Assembly: GCA_947649125.1 (NCBI GenBank)
Contig: CANSQL010000010.1
Coordinates: forward strand, 1 to 57,365
Direction of reading: 5' to 3'
DNA from: an uncultured Erysipelotrichaceae bacterium
GTDB taxonomy: Bacteria; Bacillota_I; Bacilli_A; Erysipelotrichales; Erysipelotrichaceae
DNA length: 57,365 nucleotides
Below are positions 37,175-45,873 of this stretch, piece by piece. Every line of letters starts with the position of its first letter. Positions within the stretch are counted from its first letter, which is position 1. The position numbers and the translations under genes are program-made. The notes under the pieces are model-generated. The model ran no database searches and was not told the DNA's origin. It was given only the letters and a program-made list of their open reading frames with translations.

Positions 37175-39277
37175 GTGAAAGACAAGACCCAGATTACAGG
37201 CTGGATCATTCTTTTCTTGATAGCTTCCGGATTTTTTGGATTCAGTGCAGCATGGATATTCGATGGGAAAACACCGTTATCCTACTGGATGCTCGCTGCG
37301 TCACTTACAGCTTGCTGCTTCTTATGTCTGCTGTTTGTTTTTCGCTTTATGATGAAAAGAGCGCAGAAACAAGCACTGTGGGCAATGTTGAAGCGCGGCT
37401 GCTTTCACGAGGTCGATCGCCAAATCGATGAAGGCAGTAAAGCGATGAAGCAGCTATGGGAATTAAAAATGCTCGCCTGCTTTCACAGCGGAAATAAAAC
37501 GGGCTTTGAGCATCTGTATAAAAGCTATATGAATGAAATCAATGAATGCAAGACATTAGGCAGCTATATGCTTTGTGTTCTGCATGAATTGCTTGATGCG
37601 ATGTCCCATGATAAACCGCCGGCAGTATTCTTAAAGAATGATGCAAAAAAACGCGCTTATATCAAGCAGCGTGATTATCAGCTGTATTATCAAATTCAGA
37701 CAGGTATTCAGGAATATTACGGATCGCAGAAGCAGCTGATGAAAATTTACTTTGAAAAGTTTCTGATACAAACCGATGTACTGTCGAAGCCGTTAGGCTT
37801 TTGTCTCTACTATTTAATGACCACCGTTATGGTGGAAAACGATCATCCTCAATGGGAGGACTATTATCGTAAAACGCAGCAGTATATATATGATCAGGAA
37901 AGCTTAGGCTTTATGGAAAAGCTGAAAGCGAGAATATACGGTATACAGAAAGGAACGGGAAATCAAGAGCTTATGAACAGAGATACGAATCGAACAAGAA
38001 GAAATAATCCGTTATTTGAGGACAATCAGCAGCAGCCCTTAAATCGCTCATTCAATTATCAACAGCCCGGTTTTAGACGCGAGCGTTCACAGATGAATAT
38101 GGATCGTCGACACAGTGCCGATATTCAAAAGGAATTCGATGAAATGAACAGTGCGCTGAATGAAAACAACACCTTCTCTTTATATGAGGAGGATGAAATG
38201 GATCTGTTGAATCAAAAGCGCAGGACTGCGAATGAACAGACACAGGCATTGCCGCAGGAGGATATGGATGATGATTTGGACCCGACGTGGTTTGCGCGCA
38301 AAAGCATGGATTCCAATCAACAATCAAAATCATTTGCACAGCCGACACCTGCCGTGAGTGAACCGATGAACAGCTATCACAAGCCGCAGCCGATGAATCA
38401 GAATCCGATGAATCAAAATCCTGAGATGCAAAGCTTTGCCTATCAGGATGATCGATCCTCTTATACACAGGAATTGCGCAATCAAGGAAATGCCCCGGCA
38501 TTCTTAAATCAGCGCTCTAAACAGGCAAATCAAGAGATCAACATGAATCAAAGAGAGATGCGCAGAGATGCTCAGCCGATGGTAAACAATGCGCAGGTGA
38601 ATCAACAAGCACCGTATATGCAGACAAATCAAATGAATCAGCGTCGTAATCCGATCGATGATGACATTATGGAAAAAGAAGTCTATCAGGCATATCCGAG
38701 TGAAAATACCTCACAGATCAATCGTTCTTCCATGCAGCATCAGCTTCATAATGAGGAAGCAATGGCTGAGGAAGTGACTGCGCGCAAGATAAAGGGCAAG
38801 GGCCGAAAACAAAAGAAAAAACAGGACCCGTTTGATTTTCAAGAGGAACCGCAGGAGCGCAAACAAAAGCGCACGCAAAAAAGAACAGCTGTTGATACGA
38901 CAGATAAGCCGTATACGACTTATGTTCATCAAAATATCATTGTCTTTTTTATCAGCCTGTTAGATGCGGCACTTGTATCAATCACAACTGCATCAATCGT
39001 ATATACGAATTTCTTTAAGCGATATACCTCAGTGAATTCTGAAATCGTTATCGATATTATTATTAAATCATTGATAGTTACGCTAATCGCAGCTTATATT
39101 ACCGCTGCGGTGCATACCGGATATACGATCTTAAAGAAATCACTTCAGAATTGGAAAGCACCGGTGAAAGTAATCTTATCACCGTTACTGTTAGTCATTT
39201 CCTTATTGATCGGTGTCATCTGCGAAATACCTTATCTGATTGTCGCAACGATCAAAAAAGGCAGAGAAAAGAATTAA
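37175..39277 (+). CDS. Membrane protein with long Q/N/M-rich disordered linker
   Basis: The 700-residue protein has four parts. Two membrane helices lie at residues 5-60. A helical, TPR-like soluble domain spans about 65-270. A low-complexity linker at about 270-560 is dominated by Asn, Gln, Met and Arg, with repeats such as MNQNPMNQNPEMQ and ending in a basic KGKGRKQKKK block. The C-terminus (about 585-700) has three membrane helices. The linker is prion-like in composition and should be cytoplasmic. No family is recognised; an envelope or division scaffold is possible but unsupported. The start is GTG after AGAGGAATAAAG. Confidence 0.75.
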   Translation: MKDKTQITGWIILFLIASGFFGFSAAWIFDGKTPLSYWMLAASLTACCFLCLLFVFRFMMKRAQKQALWAMLKRGCFHEVDRQIDEGSKAMKQLWELKMLACFHSGNKTGFEHLYKSYMNEINECKTLGSYMLCVLHELLDAMSHDKPPAVFLKNDAKKRAYIKQRDYQLYYQIQTGIQEYYGSQKQLMKIYFEKFLIQTDVLSKPLGFCLYYLMTTVMVENDHPQWEDYYRKTQQYIYDQESLGFMEKLKARIYGIQKGTGNQELMNRDTNRTRRNNPLFEDNQQQPLNRSFNYQQPGFRRERSQMNMDRRHSADIQKEFDEMNSALNENNTFSLYEEDEMDLLNQKRRTANEQTQALPQEDMDDDLDPTWFARKSMDSNQQSKSFAQPTPAVSEPMNSYHKPQPMNQNPMNQNPEMQSFAYQDDRSSYTQELRNQGNAPAFLNQRSKQANQEINMNQREMRRDAQPMVNNAQVNQQAPYMQTNQMNQRRNPIDDDIMEKEVYQAYPSENTSQINRSSMQHQLHNEEAMAEEVTARKIKGKGRKQKKKQDPFDFQEEPQERKQKRTQKRTAVDTTDKPYTTYVHQNIIVFFISLLDAALVSITTASIVYTNFFKRYTSVNSEIVIDIIIKSLIVTLIAAYITAAVHTGYTILKKSLQNWKAPVKVILSPLLLVISLLIGVICEIPYLIVATIKKGREKN

Positions 39278-39286
39278 AAAGAAAAA

Positions 39287-39320
39287 GATTGTTTTCAATG
39301 AATGAGAACAATCTTTTTTA
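39287..39320. terminator. Bidirectional terminator
   Basis: AAAGATTGTT pairs with AACAATCTTT with a TC/GA inner stem; T-runs on both strands end the Q/N-rich gene and the glycolipid-yhaM operon. Confidence 0.88.
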
Positions 39321-40256
39321 TTACTTTTTCGCCTTATAGAAACTGCGATTTTCCATCGCAAAGATGCGGGATGTGAATTCACCCGGCTTAACGCGATCAA
39401 GCGCCTTTTCCAGTGTATTCATACGCGCATCAAGATCATCGATCAAGCTCAATACCTCTGCCTCGGGAAGCATCGGCAGCACCGGAGAACCATATTCATA
39501 TTCACCGTGATGAGAAAGCACCATATGACGAAGCAGCACCGCAGCCTCACTTTGAATATGCAGGCGAGCTGCTGTTTGTGAGATGATTGCCTGTACGATC
39601 GAAATATGACCCAAAAGCTTGCCTTCCGTTGTATATTCGGTCGCAATCGGACCGCTCAGCTCTGTCAGCTTACCGATATCATGGAGAAATACACCCGCAA
39701 TCAATAAATCCTGATTCAACAGCGGATATTGTCGGCATAATTGTTGAGCCAAATCCATCATACCTAACACATGCATTGATAAACCGCCCACAAAATCATG
39801 ATGATTCTTTGAAGCGGCCGGATAATCATAAAAATCTCGCTCATGCTCACTGTAAATTGCTTCGCATATCCTTTTGATATCCTGATCTTGAATCGCTGTC
39901 AAATACGCTTCGACCTTCTGTTTCATTTCCTGCTTGCTGATGGAAGCACTGCGTATATAATCACGCACATCATGCTCCTGTTCACTGTCATCCTGAAGCA
40001 TCAGCACACGCATCTGCAGCTGATCCTTATAGTTGATGATATCACCCTTGATTTTAACATACATGCCGGCCTTATAATGATGCAGTTCCTCTTCGCTCAC
40101 ACTCCAGTATTTGGCATCCATGGTCCCTGTTTTATCCTGAATGACAAAGTTTAAATACGGTGCTCCCTTATTCGTGATACCGCGGTTTACTTCGGTCAAT
40201 AATACATCCAGCCACACGCGTTCACCGTCCTGCAGCTCATTCATCCATTTTTTCAT
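39321..40256 (-). CDS. yhaM: 3'-5' exoribonuclease YhaM family
   Basis: The protein of 311 residues has an N-terminal OB-fold (GAPYLNFVIQDKTGTMDAKYW) and a C-terminal HD domain with the metal motif AGVFLHDIGKL plus HGxxSIV and LSHHGEYEYGSP. YhaM degrades RNA and single-stranded DNA from the 3' end. I chose the ATG at 40256, with GGAG seven bases upstream, over an in-frame ATG at 40274. Its start lies inside the end of the RecX-fusion gene, a 20-base overlap, so translation is coupled to that operon. Confidence 0.9.
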   Translation of the reverse strand: MKKWMNELQDGERVWLDVLLTEVNRGITNKGAPYLNFVIQDKTGTMDAKYWSVSEEELHHYKAGMYVKIKGDIINYKDQLQMRVLMLQDDSEQEHDVRDYIRSASISKQEMKQKVEAYLTAIQDQDIKRICEAIYSEHERDFYDYPAASKNHHDFVGGLSMHVLGMMDLAQQLCRQYPLLNQDLLIAGVFLHDIGKLTELSGPIATEYTTEGKLLGHISIVQAIISQTAARLHIQSEAAVLLRHMVLSHHGEYEYGSPVLPMLPEAEVLSLIDDLDARMNTLEKALDRVKPGEFTSRIFAMENRSFYKAKK

Positions 40257-42228
40257 TCTGCCACTCCATTTCATCTATCAGTGATAATACATCACTGCTT
40301 TTAAAGCCTTTTTTGATACATGCGTGAATCACACGATTGCGAAGCTGTGTTCCTTGATATTTTCTTTGATTGGCACGAATTGCCTTCATCATTGTTTTTT
40401 GAAGTGCATTCTTGTCATCTTCATCCTCAAATTCCACCGCTTCACTCGCATGATATGCAACATTGCTTTCAAAGCCCTGTCTGACAAGCTTTTGTGCAAT
40501 CACCTTACGCTTCATGCTTAAGGATTTATCCTTAACGGTTGATTTCAGCTTTTCAGCCAGCTTTACGGCCTTAGCACTTTCCTGAGAATCATCATAATCA
40601 GCCAATGCTTGGGCAACCTCGTCATGGGAAATGCCTTTATCCACAAGAGATTGAATGATTTTTCCCTTGCTTTGCAGAGAATACTGCATCTTTTCAATCT
40701 TGTTCATCATATACTGATAATCATTCAAATAGCCCTTATGAGTCAAATCAGTTAAAATCTGTTCAATTTCCGCTTCCTCAAGCACACGCTGATTTTTCAA
40801 ATACTGACGCAATTCCTTTGTTGTATAGTCACGCATGCTCAGCTTACGAATACACTGTTTATGCGCATGCAGCAAGCGCTCCTTATGCTGAAGCTCATTG
40901 ACCGTATTACGATCCAACAGTGTATGCTTCTGAATCTTTAAGGTAAAATAATCATCTAAGGAAATCGTGATTTTGATTGGTTCATCCTCTTTATCATTGA
41001 TTACATAAATGCGCATAAAATCATCGGCAGACTTGATTTTAATGACCTCATAGGAATCCTCAAAATCCTCGATTGCCTGATAATAAACGCTCAATACCTT
41101 TGTATAGAACATATTGCCGTCATAAGGCTTTACCTTTTCGCGTGCATTTTCACAAAGCTTCACTCTTTTATCCAAAGGCAAAGCTAAAAATGCTTCGACC
41201 TTTTGCGCAAATTCCTGTGCTGTTTCAAACAGATAGCCGCTGTCATCTTCAATCACCAAGTCAGTCAATACATCATCGGGACGGGCAAATACCGGCAAAT
41301 GAGAAGCCAAAGCCTCAATATACGTCATTCCTTGTGTTTCCGTCAGCGATGCTGAAACAAAAGCATCTGCCATCGCATAATAATACGGAACCTCATTTCG
41401 CGGTTTAGGCCCGGTAAAGATCACCTTGTCACTGATATTATACTGCTTCGCAAGCTTTTTCAGCTCCTCTAACTGCGGACCGCCGCCGACGATCATCAGC
41501 TTCACATGCGGATCGCTGATATAGCGAAAGCCTTCAATCGGAATCTCAATGCTTTTTTCCTTCGCAATTCTGCCGATAAAGGTAATCACATGATCCTCAT
41601 TCGCTAAGCCATACTCCTCACGCAGCGCAAGCACGCGCTTTTTATCGATTTTATTTATATCGAATCGATCCAGCTCCAGGCCGGTCGGTATCACGTAAAT
41701 CGGTGTCTTTACCCCGTAATTCAAAAGCGTTTCCTTTGTTTTTTCACTCGGCGCTATGACCGCATGCACATTATCGGAAATCATGCGTGAAAAGGTCGTC
41801 ACAAACTTTTTGCTTAAAACCTCTACTTCATCAATCGCAAAGCGGTTGATATAATGCGTATAATCCTCATACATCGTATGATAGGTTGAAACGACCGGAA
41901 TATTCAAATACTTCGCAACGATTCTGGCAAACATGCCGACACCGAATTCCGTATGTACATGAATCACGTCCAGATTCATCTTTCTGATTTCATCTTTGGC
42001 ACTGAAATGATACGGAGTCGTAAGCTTATAGCCATACAGCCATTTCAGCTCCAAGCCCGGCAAGCGAAGCACATTTCCCTCTCGCTGTGTCGACAGTAAG
42101 GCTTTGTGATTCGTTATCACAAACACCTCATGTCCGCGCTTTTCAAGCTCCTTCTGCAGTGTTACGATTGACGATACCACACCGTTGATGTCCGGTGTAT
42201 ACGTATCGGAAAACAGTCCTATTCGCAA
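40237..42228 (-). CDS. GT4 diacylglycerol glucosyltransferase fused to RecX
   Basis: This single frame encodes 663 residues. Residues 1-385 are a GT4 glycosyltransferase close to monoglucosyl-diacylglycerol synthases (MRIGLFSDTYTPDINGVVSS...GRIAKEKSIEIPIEGF...SLTETQGMTYIEALA). Residues 395-660 look like a complete RecX: a beta-rich lead (PIKITISLDDYFTLKI) and helical triplets (KLSMRDYTTKELRQYLK, LTHKGYLNDYQYM, LVRQGFESNVAYHA). RecX normally binds RecA filaments and limits RecA activity. No frameshift or internal start is needed to join them. Translation starts at TTG 42228, eight bases after GGAGG. It overlaps the flippase-like gene by 10 bases. Confidence 0.88.
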   Translation of the reverse strand: MRIGLFSDTYTPDINGVVSSIVTLQKELEKRGHEVFVITNHKALLSTQREGNVLRLPGLELKWLYGYKLTTPYHFSAKDEIRKMNLDVIHVHTEFGVGMFARIVAKYLNIPVVSTYHTMYEDYTHYINRFAIDEVEVLSKKFVTTFSRMISDNVHAVIAPSEKTKETLLNYGVKTPIYVIPTGLELDRFDINKIDKKRVLALREEYGLANEDHVITFIGRIAKEKSIEIPIEGFRYISDPHVKLMIVGGGPQLEELKKLAKQYNISDKVIFTGPKPRNEVPYYYAMADAFVSASLTETQGMTYIEALASHLPVFARPDDVLTDLVIEDDSGYLFETAQEFAQKVEAFLALPLDKRVKLCENAREKVKPYDGNMFYTKVLSVYYQAIEDFEDSYEVIKIKSADDFMRIYVINDKEDEPIKITISLDDYFTLKIQKHTLLDRNTVNELQHKERLLHAHKQCIRKLSMRDYTTKELRQYLKNQRVLEEAEIEQILTDLTHKGYLNDYQYMMNKIEKMQYSLQSKGKIIQSLVDKGISHDEVAQALADYDDSQESAKAVKLAEKLKSTVKDKSLSMKRKVIAQKLVRQGFESNVAYHASEAVEFEDEDDKNALQKTMMKAIRANQRKYQGTQLRNRVIHACIKKGFKSSDVLSLIDEMEWQNEKMDE

Positions 42229-43307
42229 AATACATCCCTCCTTGCTTCCTCACACAATGGTTCCTCTTCCTTTTCCTGTAAATATTTTTGTTTATCATAT
42301 TTTCGTTTCGCAAAGACAAAGACGAGACCGCCGACGATCATTACGAAATGATAGGTAGAAAAGCGCCACAAAATCATAACGCTTTTGGCAAGCGTAGAAT
42401 CGATGATACCGGAAAATATCGCTACGAATGCCCACTCGGTTCCGCCGCTCGCTCCCGGAATCGGGATAAACGTATTGGCCATTGTCACAAAGCTTGACAT
42501 CGCAATTACCGTTACAAGCAAAGACAACGGCAACGGCTCACCGATCGCAAGACACACTGCATACGGCAGTGAATATAACATAGTTAAGCGCAAAACATTG
42601 ATGAAAACTGTCTTAAGAATCAAGTGCTTATCCTTCTTTAAACGCTTGATTTCACTTGTGAACGCTTCTATTTGAATTGTCCAAGCCGAAAGCGTTGCTT
42701 CCTTGTTTTTGATCAGATGCAGCCGACATAATAATAAAACTCCCCATTGACTCAGCTTCACAAAGGCCTTGGGAAACAAAGCCATCGTCCACAGCGCAGT
42801 AATCACACAGATATTCACAAGATAGCCGCAGAATACTAATAGAAAAAAGGCATTCTTCTCATAAACATTACCGAATACGAACGCAAATAAAATGGTCACA
42901 TAAATCATCATCGTCGTCTGATAGACGATAAAATCAGCCCATAAAAGACTTGCGGCATCACTCACTTTAATGCCCTGCTTTTTCATAATATACACCTGTC
43001 CGAATTGTCCGCCGGTCGCACTCGGTGTAATTCCGCTGAAAAAGGTACCGATAAACGCATTTTCAAGCGCTTCGGTATTACTGTATTCACTCTTATATTT
43101 TTTTCCGAATGTCTTATAGATCCAACCGATAATACAGTTATACAACAATCCCCAACAAAGAATTATTATCAACCAATACCACGGAACACCGGTCAGCTGA
43201 TCGATCATATTATGATAATCGTCCTTTAATGAAAACCATAAAACAAGCAGCGTAAAACCGATGATAAGCAGAAAATTCAAGACATAGCGTTTTGAATTGT
43301 TTTTCAT
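42219..43307 (-). CDS. Lysylphosphatidylglycerol synthase TM-region/UPF0104 flippase-like protein
   Basis: The membrane protein (about 362 residues) has around eight helices with the family signature AFIGTFFSGITPSATGGQFGQVYIMKKQGI and the C-terminal TFIPIPGASGGTEWAF. The fold is that of the flippase half of MprF. Placed between two glycolipid glucosyltransferases, it may move glycolipid across the membrane (inference). The ATG at 43307 uses AGGTGA, which overlaps the upstream stop codon; an in-frame GTG at 43316 is part of that site. Confidence 0.85.
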   Translation of the reverse strand: MKNNSKRYVLNFLLIIGFTLLVLWFSLKDDYHNMIDQLTGVPWYWLIIILCWGLLYNCIIGWIYKTFGKKYKSEYSNTEALENAFIGTFFSGITPSATGGQFGQVYIMKKQGIKVSDAASLLWADFIVYQTTMMIYVTILFAFVFGNVYEKNAFFLLVFCGYLVNICVITALWTMALFPKAFVKLSQWGVLLLCRLHLIKNKEATLSAWTIQIEAFTSEIKRLKKDKHLILKTVFINVLRLTMLYSLPYAVCLAIGEPLPLSLLVTVIAMSSFVTMANTFIPIPGASGGTEWAFVAIFSGIIDSTLAKSVMILWRFSTYHFVMIVGGLVFVFAKRKYDKQKYLQEKEEEPLCEEARRDVFCE

Positions 43308-43316
43308 TTTGTTCAC

Positions 43317-44399
43317 CTACTGTTGACTGTCGTGCTGCTTCCTTTTCCGTTTCTGACGCTTGCTTTCTTTTTTCAAATGCTCCTCATGTACCTTAGTATA
43401 AAAATCAATCCAAATCTTTAATACGTTTTCCTTTGAATAATACTCACTGATTTCCTCAGACATCTGTTCTCCTGCATGATATTGTTCCCGATTCTCCTTC
43501 AATGTGCGAATCGCAGTCACAAAATCATCGTTATTGTGTCCCTTAGCGTATTTATGAAACAAAATATCCTCATAAAGCTCTAAATCACGAAGTACAAGCG
43601 GCTTATGCAGATTTACCGCTTCTAATATCGCCATCGGAAAGAGCTCATTGTAGGAAGGCATAAATAAAATATCGGCAATATTATAGATATCATTCATTTT
43701 TTCTCTCGGAATAATACCTAAGAATTTCACATTTTCAGGCGGATTATCGACGATTTTTTTCAATTCCTCATAACCGTCGGTAATTCTGCCGAAGGAAAAA
43801 CCGCCGCTCCATACGAAGGTTATTTCAGGCAGCTTTTTCGCAACCTCAACAAAATCGAGCACGCCCTTTCGTGTTTGGACCTGTCCGACTCCGATTACGA
43901 CAAATGCGTCCTCCTTGATTCCGTATTCTTTTCGCAGCTGCTTTACTTCTGCATCCTCCTTGCGATAGAAATCATCCTTTGATACATAATTGGGAATATA
44001 CACCATTTTCTCTTTTTTAATGCCGTATTGCGCCAAAGCATCCATAAAAATCGGATTGACAACGATCAAATAATCGGCACTCTTATATAATTCAATGACA
44101 TATTTTTTAAATATTTTGAAAATCATCTTCGGCAGTTCAATACTGCCGTCAAGAGTATCGGGCAGGAAATGGACGTAACAGACACTTGCCGCCCTGCTTG
44201 CCTTCAGCTTCAGATAATTTTGCGGATCTACCGTATGTATATGCTGGATATCACAATCGAAGGAACCGTTGATCGTTACCTCAAATAAATCTGCGGCACC
44301 CTCTTTGATTAAATTGACCTGTTCTAAATAGGCACTTCCTACGCCTTGTCCGTCCACCTTATCGGCACTTGACAGCATATTGATTTTGATTTTACCCAT
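43317..44399 (-). CDS. GT4 glycosyltransferase, probable diglucosyl-diacylglycerol synthase
   Basis: The protein of 360 residues has the GT-B fold motifs GVGQVQTRKGVLDFVEVA and the EX7E element in SYNELFPMAILEAVNL. N-terminal features (VDGQGVGSAYLEQVNL, CYVHFLPDTLDGS) match glycosyltransferases that add the second glucose to monoglucosyl-diacylglycerol. The product would be the glycolipid anchor of lipoteichoic acid or a bulk membrane glycolipid. The C-terminus is basic (KKESKRQKRKRKQHD), suited to membrane contact. First gene of the operon; ATG 44399 with GGAGG seven bases away. Confidence 0.85.
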   Translation of the reverse strand: MGKIKINMLSSADKVDGQGVGSAYLEQVNLIKEGAADLFEVTINGSFDCDIQHIHTVDPQNYLKLKASRAASVCYVHFLPDTLDGSIELPKMIFKIFKKYVIELYKSADYLIVVNPIFMDALAQYGIKKEKMVYIPNYVSKDDFYRKEDAEVKQLRKEYGIKEDAFVVIGVGQVQTRKGVLDFVEVAKKLPEITFVWSGGFSFGRITDGYEELKKIVDNPPENVKFLGIIPREKMNDIYNIADILFMPSYNELFPMAILEAVNLHKPLVLRDLELYEDILFHKYAKGHNNDDFVTAIRTLKENREQYHAGEQMSEEISEYYSKENVLKIWIDFYTKVHEEHLKKESKRQKRKRKQHDSQQ

Positions 44400-44497
44400 C
44401 ACAGCGCCTCCTTCCTTTATCTGATTCCTGCACAGTGATGATTGAACGCAGTTTTTTACAGGATATATTATATCATAACAGCCTCATGATTGCGAAT

Positions 44498-44543
44498 AGC
44501 TTTCATTTTTGTCATATTATAGCTTTCATTTTTGTCATATTAT
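44498..44543. repeat. Perfect 23-bp tandem duplication upstream of the glycolipid operon
   Basis: 44498-44520 and 44521-44543 are identical, each beginning AGCTTTCATTTTTGTC. They lie about 30-70 bases upstream of a probable minus-strand -10 (TATAAT near 44470). Two tandem operator sites or a slippage duplication are both possible. Confidence 0.9.
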
Positions 44544-44586
44544 AAGAATGGATCAGGTTGGTTTATGATTCAAAGAAAGCTATGAG

Positions 44587-44617
44587 GAAAGGCACATACT
44601 TGTGATATGTGCCTTTC
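44587..44617. terminator. Terminator after the YtrA-type ABC operon
   Basis: GAAAGGCACATA (44587-44598) pairs perfectly with TATGTGCCTTTC (44606-44617). On the minus strand it lies immediately after the ATPase stop codon. Confidence 0.85.
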
Positions 44618-44620
44618 TGT

Positions 44621-45322
44621 TTAGTATTTGAATAACTCTTTGAATAATTCATCAATCGATTTATTTGTTCTGGAGCGAAGTTCCTCTACATTGTCATCCA
44701 CTATGATTTCACCGTTTTTGATAAATAACACCGAATCAAAGATACGCTCAATGTCTGCGATCAAATGGGTCGCAATCAAAATCGTCTGATCCTCACGATA
44801 ATTGTTTAAAATCGTATCCAATATGACTTCACGTGCTGCCGGGTCAACACCGCCGATTGGTTCATCCAGTACGATTAGCTTCGCATGACGTGACATTACA
44901 AGGGCGAGCTGAAACTTTTCCTTTGTTCCCTTTGACATGGTTTTAATACGCATGCGCTCATCAATTTGGAAGCGCTGCATGATTTCCAAACAGCGCAGAT
45001 AATCGAAATCATGATAGAGATCGGCGAATATATTTAAGGCATCCTTCGCCTTCATCCAATCGGCAAAGTACGGTTCATCAGGCAGAAAGGAAACCGTTTC
45101 CTTTGTCTTGACACCGATCGCATGTCCGTTTATTTGTACATCTCCCTCATAGCCGGTAATCAATCCGGTAAGTATCTTAATCAGCGTCGTTTTTCCGCTG
45201 CCGTTAGGTCCCAACAGGCCGACAATAGAACCGCCCTCGCAGGTAAAGCTGACATTTTTCAGCACCTGTTTTTTACCGAAGCTTTTATTCAGCCCCGTTG
45301 CCTTTACAATTATATTACTCAT
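44621..45322 (-). CDS. ABC transporter ATP-binding protein (YtrB type)
   Basis: The 233-residue ATPase has Walker A GPNGSGKTT, signature MSKGTKEKFQLAL and Walker B LIVLDEPIGG. The signature MSKGT rather than LSGGQ is typical of the YtrB/EcsA-like export group. It is the last gene of a four-gene operon with the permease first, and it overlaps the regulator gene by 8 bases. YtrBCDEF relatives respond to cell-wall antibiotics; the substrate here is not known. Confidence 0.9.
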   Translation of the reverse strand: MSNIIVKATGLNKSFGKKQVLKNVSFTCEGGSIVGLLGPNGSGKTTLIKILTGLITGYEGDVQINGHAIGVKTKETVSFLPDEPYFADWMKAKDALNIFADLYHDFDYLRCLEIMQRFQIDERMRIKTMSKGTKEKFQLALVMSRHAKLIVLDEPIGGVDPAAREVILDTILNNYREDQTILIATHLIADIERIFDSVLFIKNGEIIVDDNVEELRSRTNKSIDELFKELFKY

Positions 45323-45674
45323 TTTCCAATCTCTCCTTCATTTGTTTCAATATTGCTTCCTTATCAAATTGCAGCTCCTTAAGTTGTTTGATACACGCAT
45401 CAAGCAATTTGGTCGCATATGCGCTTTTCAGCTGCTTCAGAAGTTCCTCATCCTTCGTAATGAAGCGTCCGCTTGTTCGCTCACTGTAGAGAAGTCCCTC
45501 TCGCTCCAATTCACTTAAGGAACGCTGTACCGTATTGGGATTCACACCGTAGCTCACTGCCAATTCTCGAACACTTGCGATTTTTTCACCGCTTTTATAA
45601 TTGCCGGCAATGATTTGTTTTTTAAAATCCTCCATAATTTGAAGATAAATCGGAATATTTGCATCAAACACCAT
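45315..45674 (-). CDS. GntR-family regulator, YtrA type
   Basis: The short 119-residue protein has an N-terminal winged helix (IASVRELAVSYGVNPNTVQRSLSELEREGLLYSERTSGRFI) and only a short helical C-terminus, the YtrA subfamily pattern. These regulators repress their own ABC operon. A matching inverted repeat lies in the operon promoter at 46655-46674. The gene overlaps its neighbours on both sides, so it is made together with the transporter. Confidence 0.9.
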   Translation of the reverse strand: MVFDANIPIYLQIMEDFKKQIIAGNYKSGEKIASVRELAVSYGVNPNTVQRSLSELEREGLLYSERTSGRFITKDEELLKQLKSAYATKLLDACIKQLKELQFDKEAILKQMKERLENE

Positions 45675-45873
45675 GATTGTCGACCTTCCTTTGTTTGTTA
45701 TGACTGCAGCTGAGCAACGGATACAGGCATTTGATAAATATTGCCGTCAGCATTGTCAAAAGTATCAGCAGAATCAAATTCAAATGCAGCTCAAAGATAC
45801 AGATATATACAAGATAGCTGTACCAGAATAAGCCGAGCAGCATGATACTTTGTATCATCTTTTTCGTATTCAT
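45664..45873 (-). CDS. Small two-helix membrane protein of the YtrA operon
   Basis: The 69-residue protein has hydrophobic segments MLLGLFWYSYLVYICIF and LILLILLTMLTAIFIKCL, then a basic tail HNKQRKVDNHGV. No family is recognised. Its ATG shares one base with the permease stop (TAATG), so translation is coupled. A longer frame from 45924 is rejected because it overlaps the permease without a ribosome site. It may be an accessory transporter subunit. Confidence 0.7.
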   Translation of the reverse strand: MNTKKMIQSIMLLGLFWYSYLVYICIFELHLNLILLILLTMLTAIFIKCLYPLLSCSHNKQRKVDNHGV

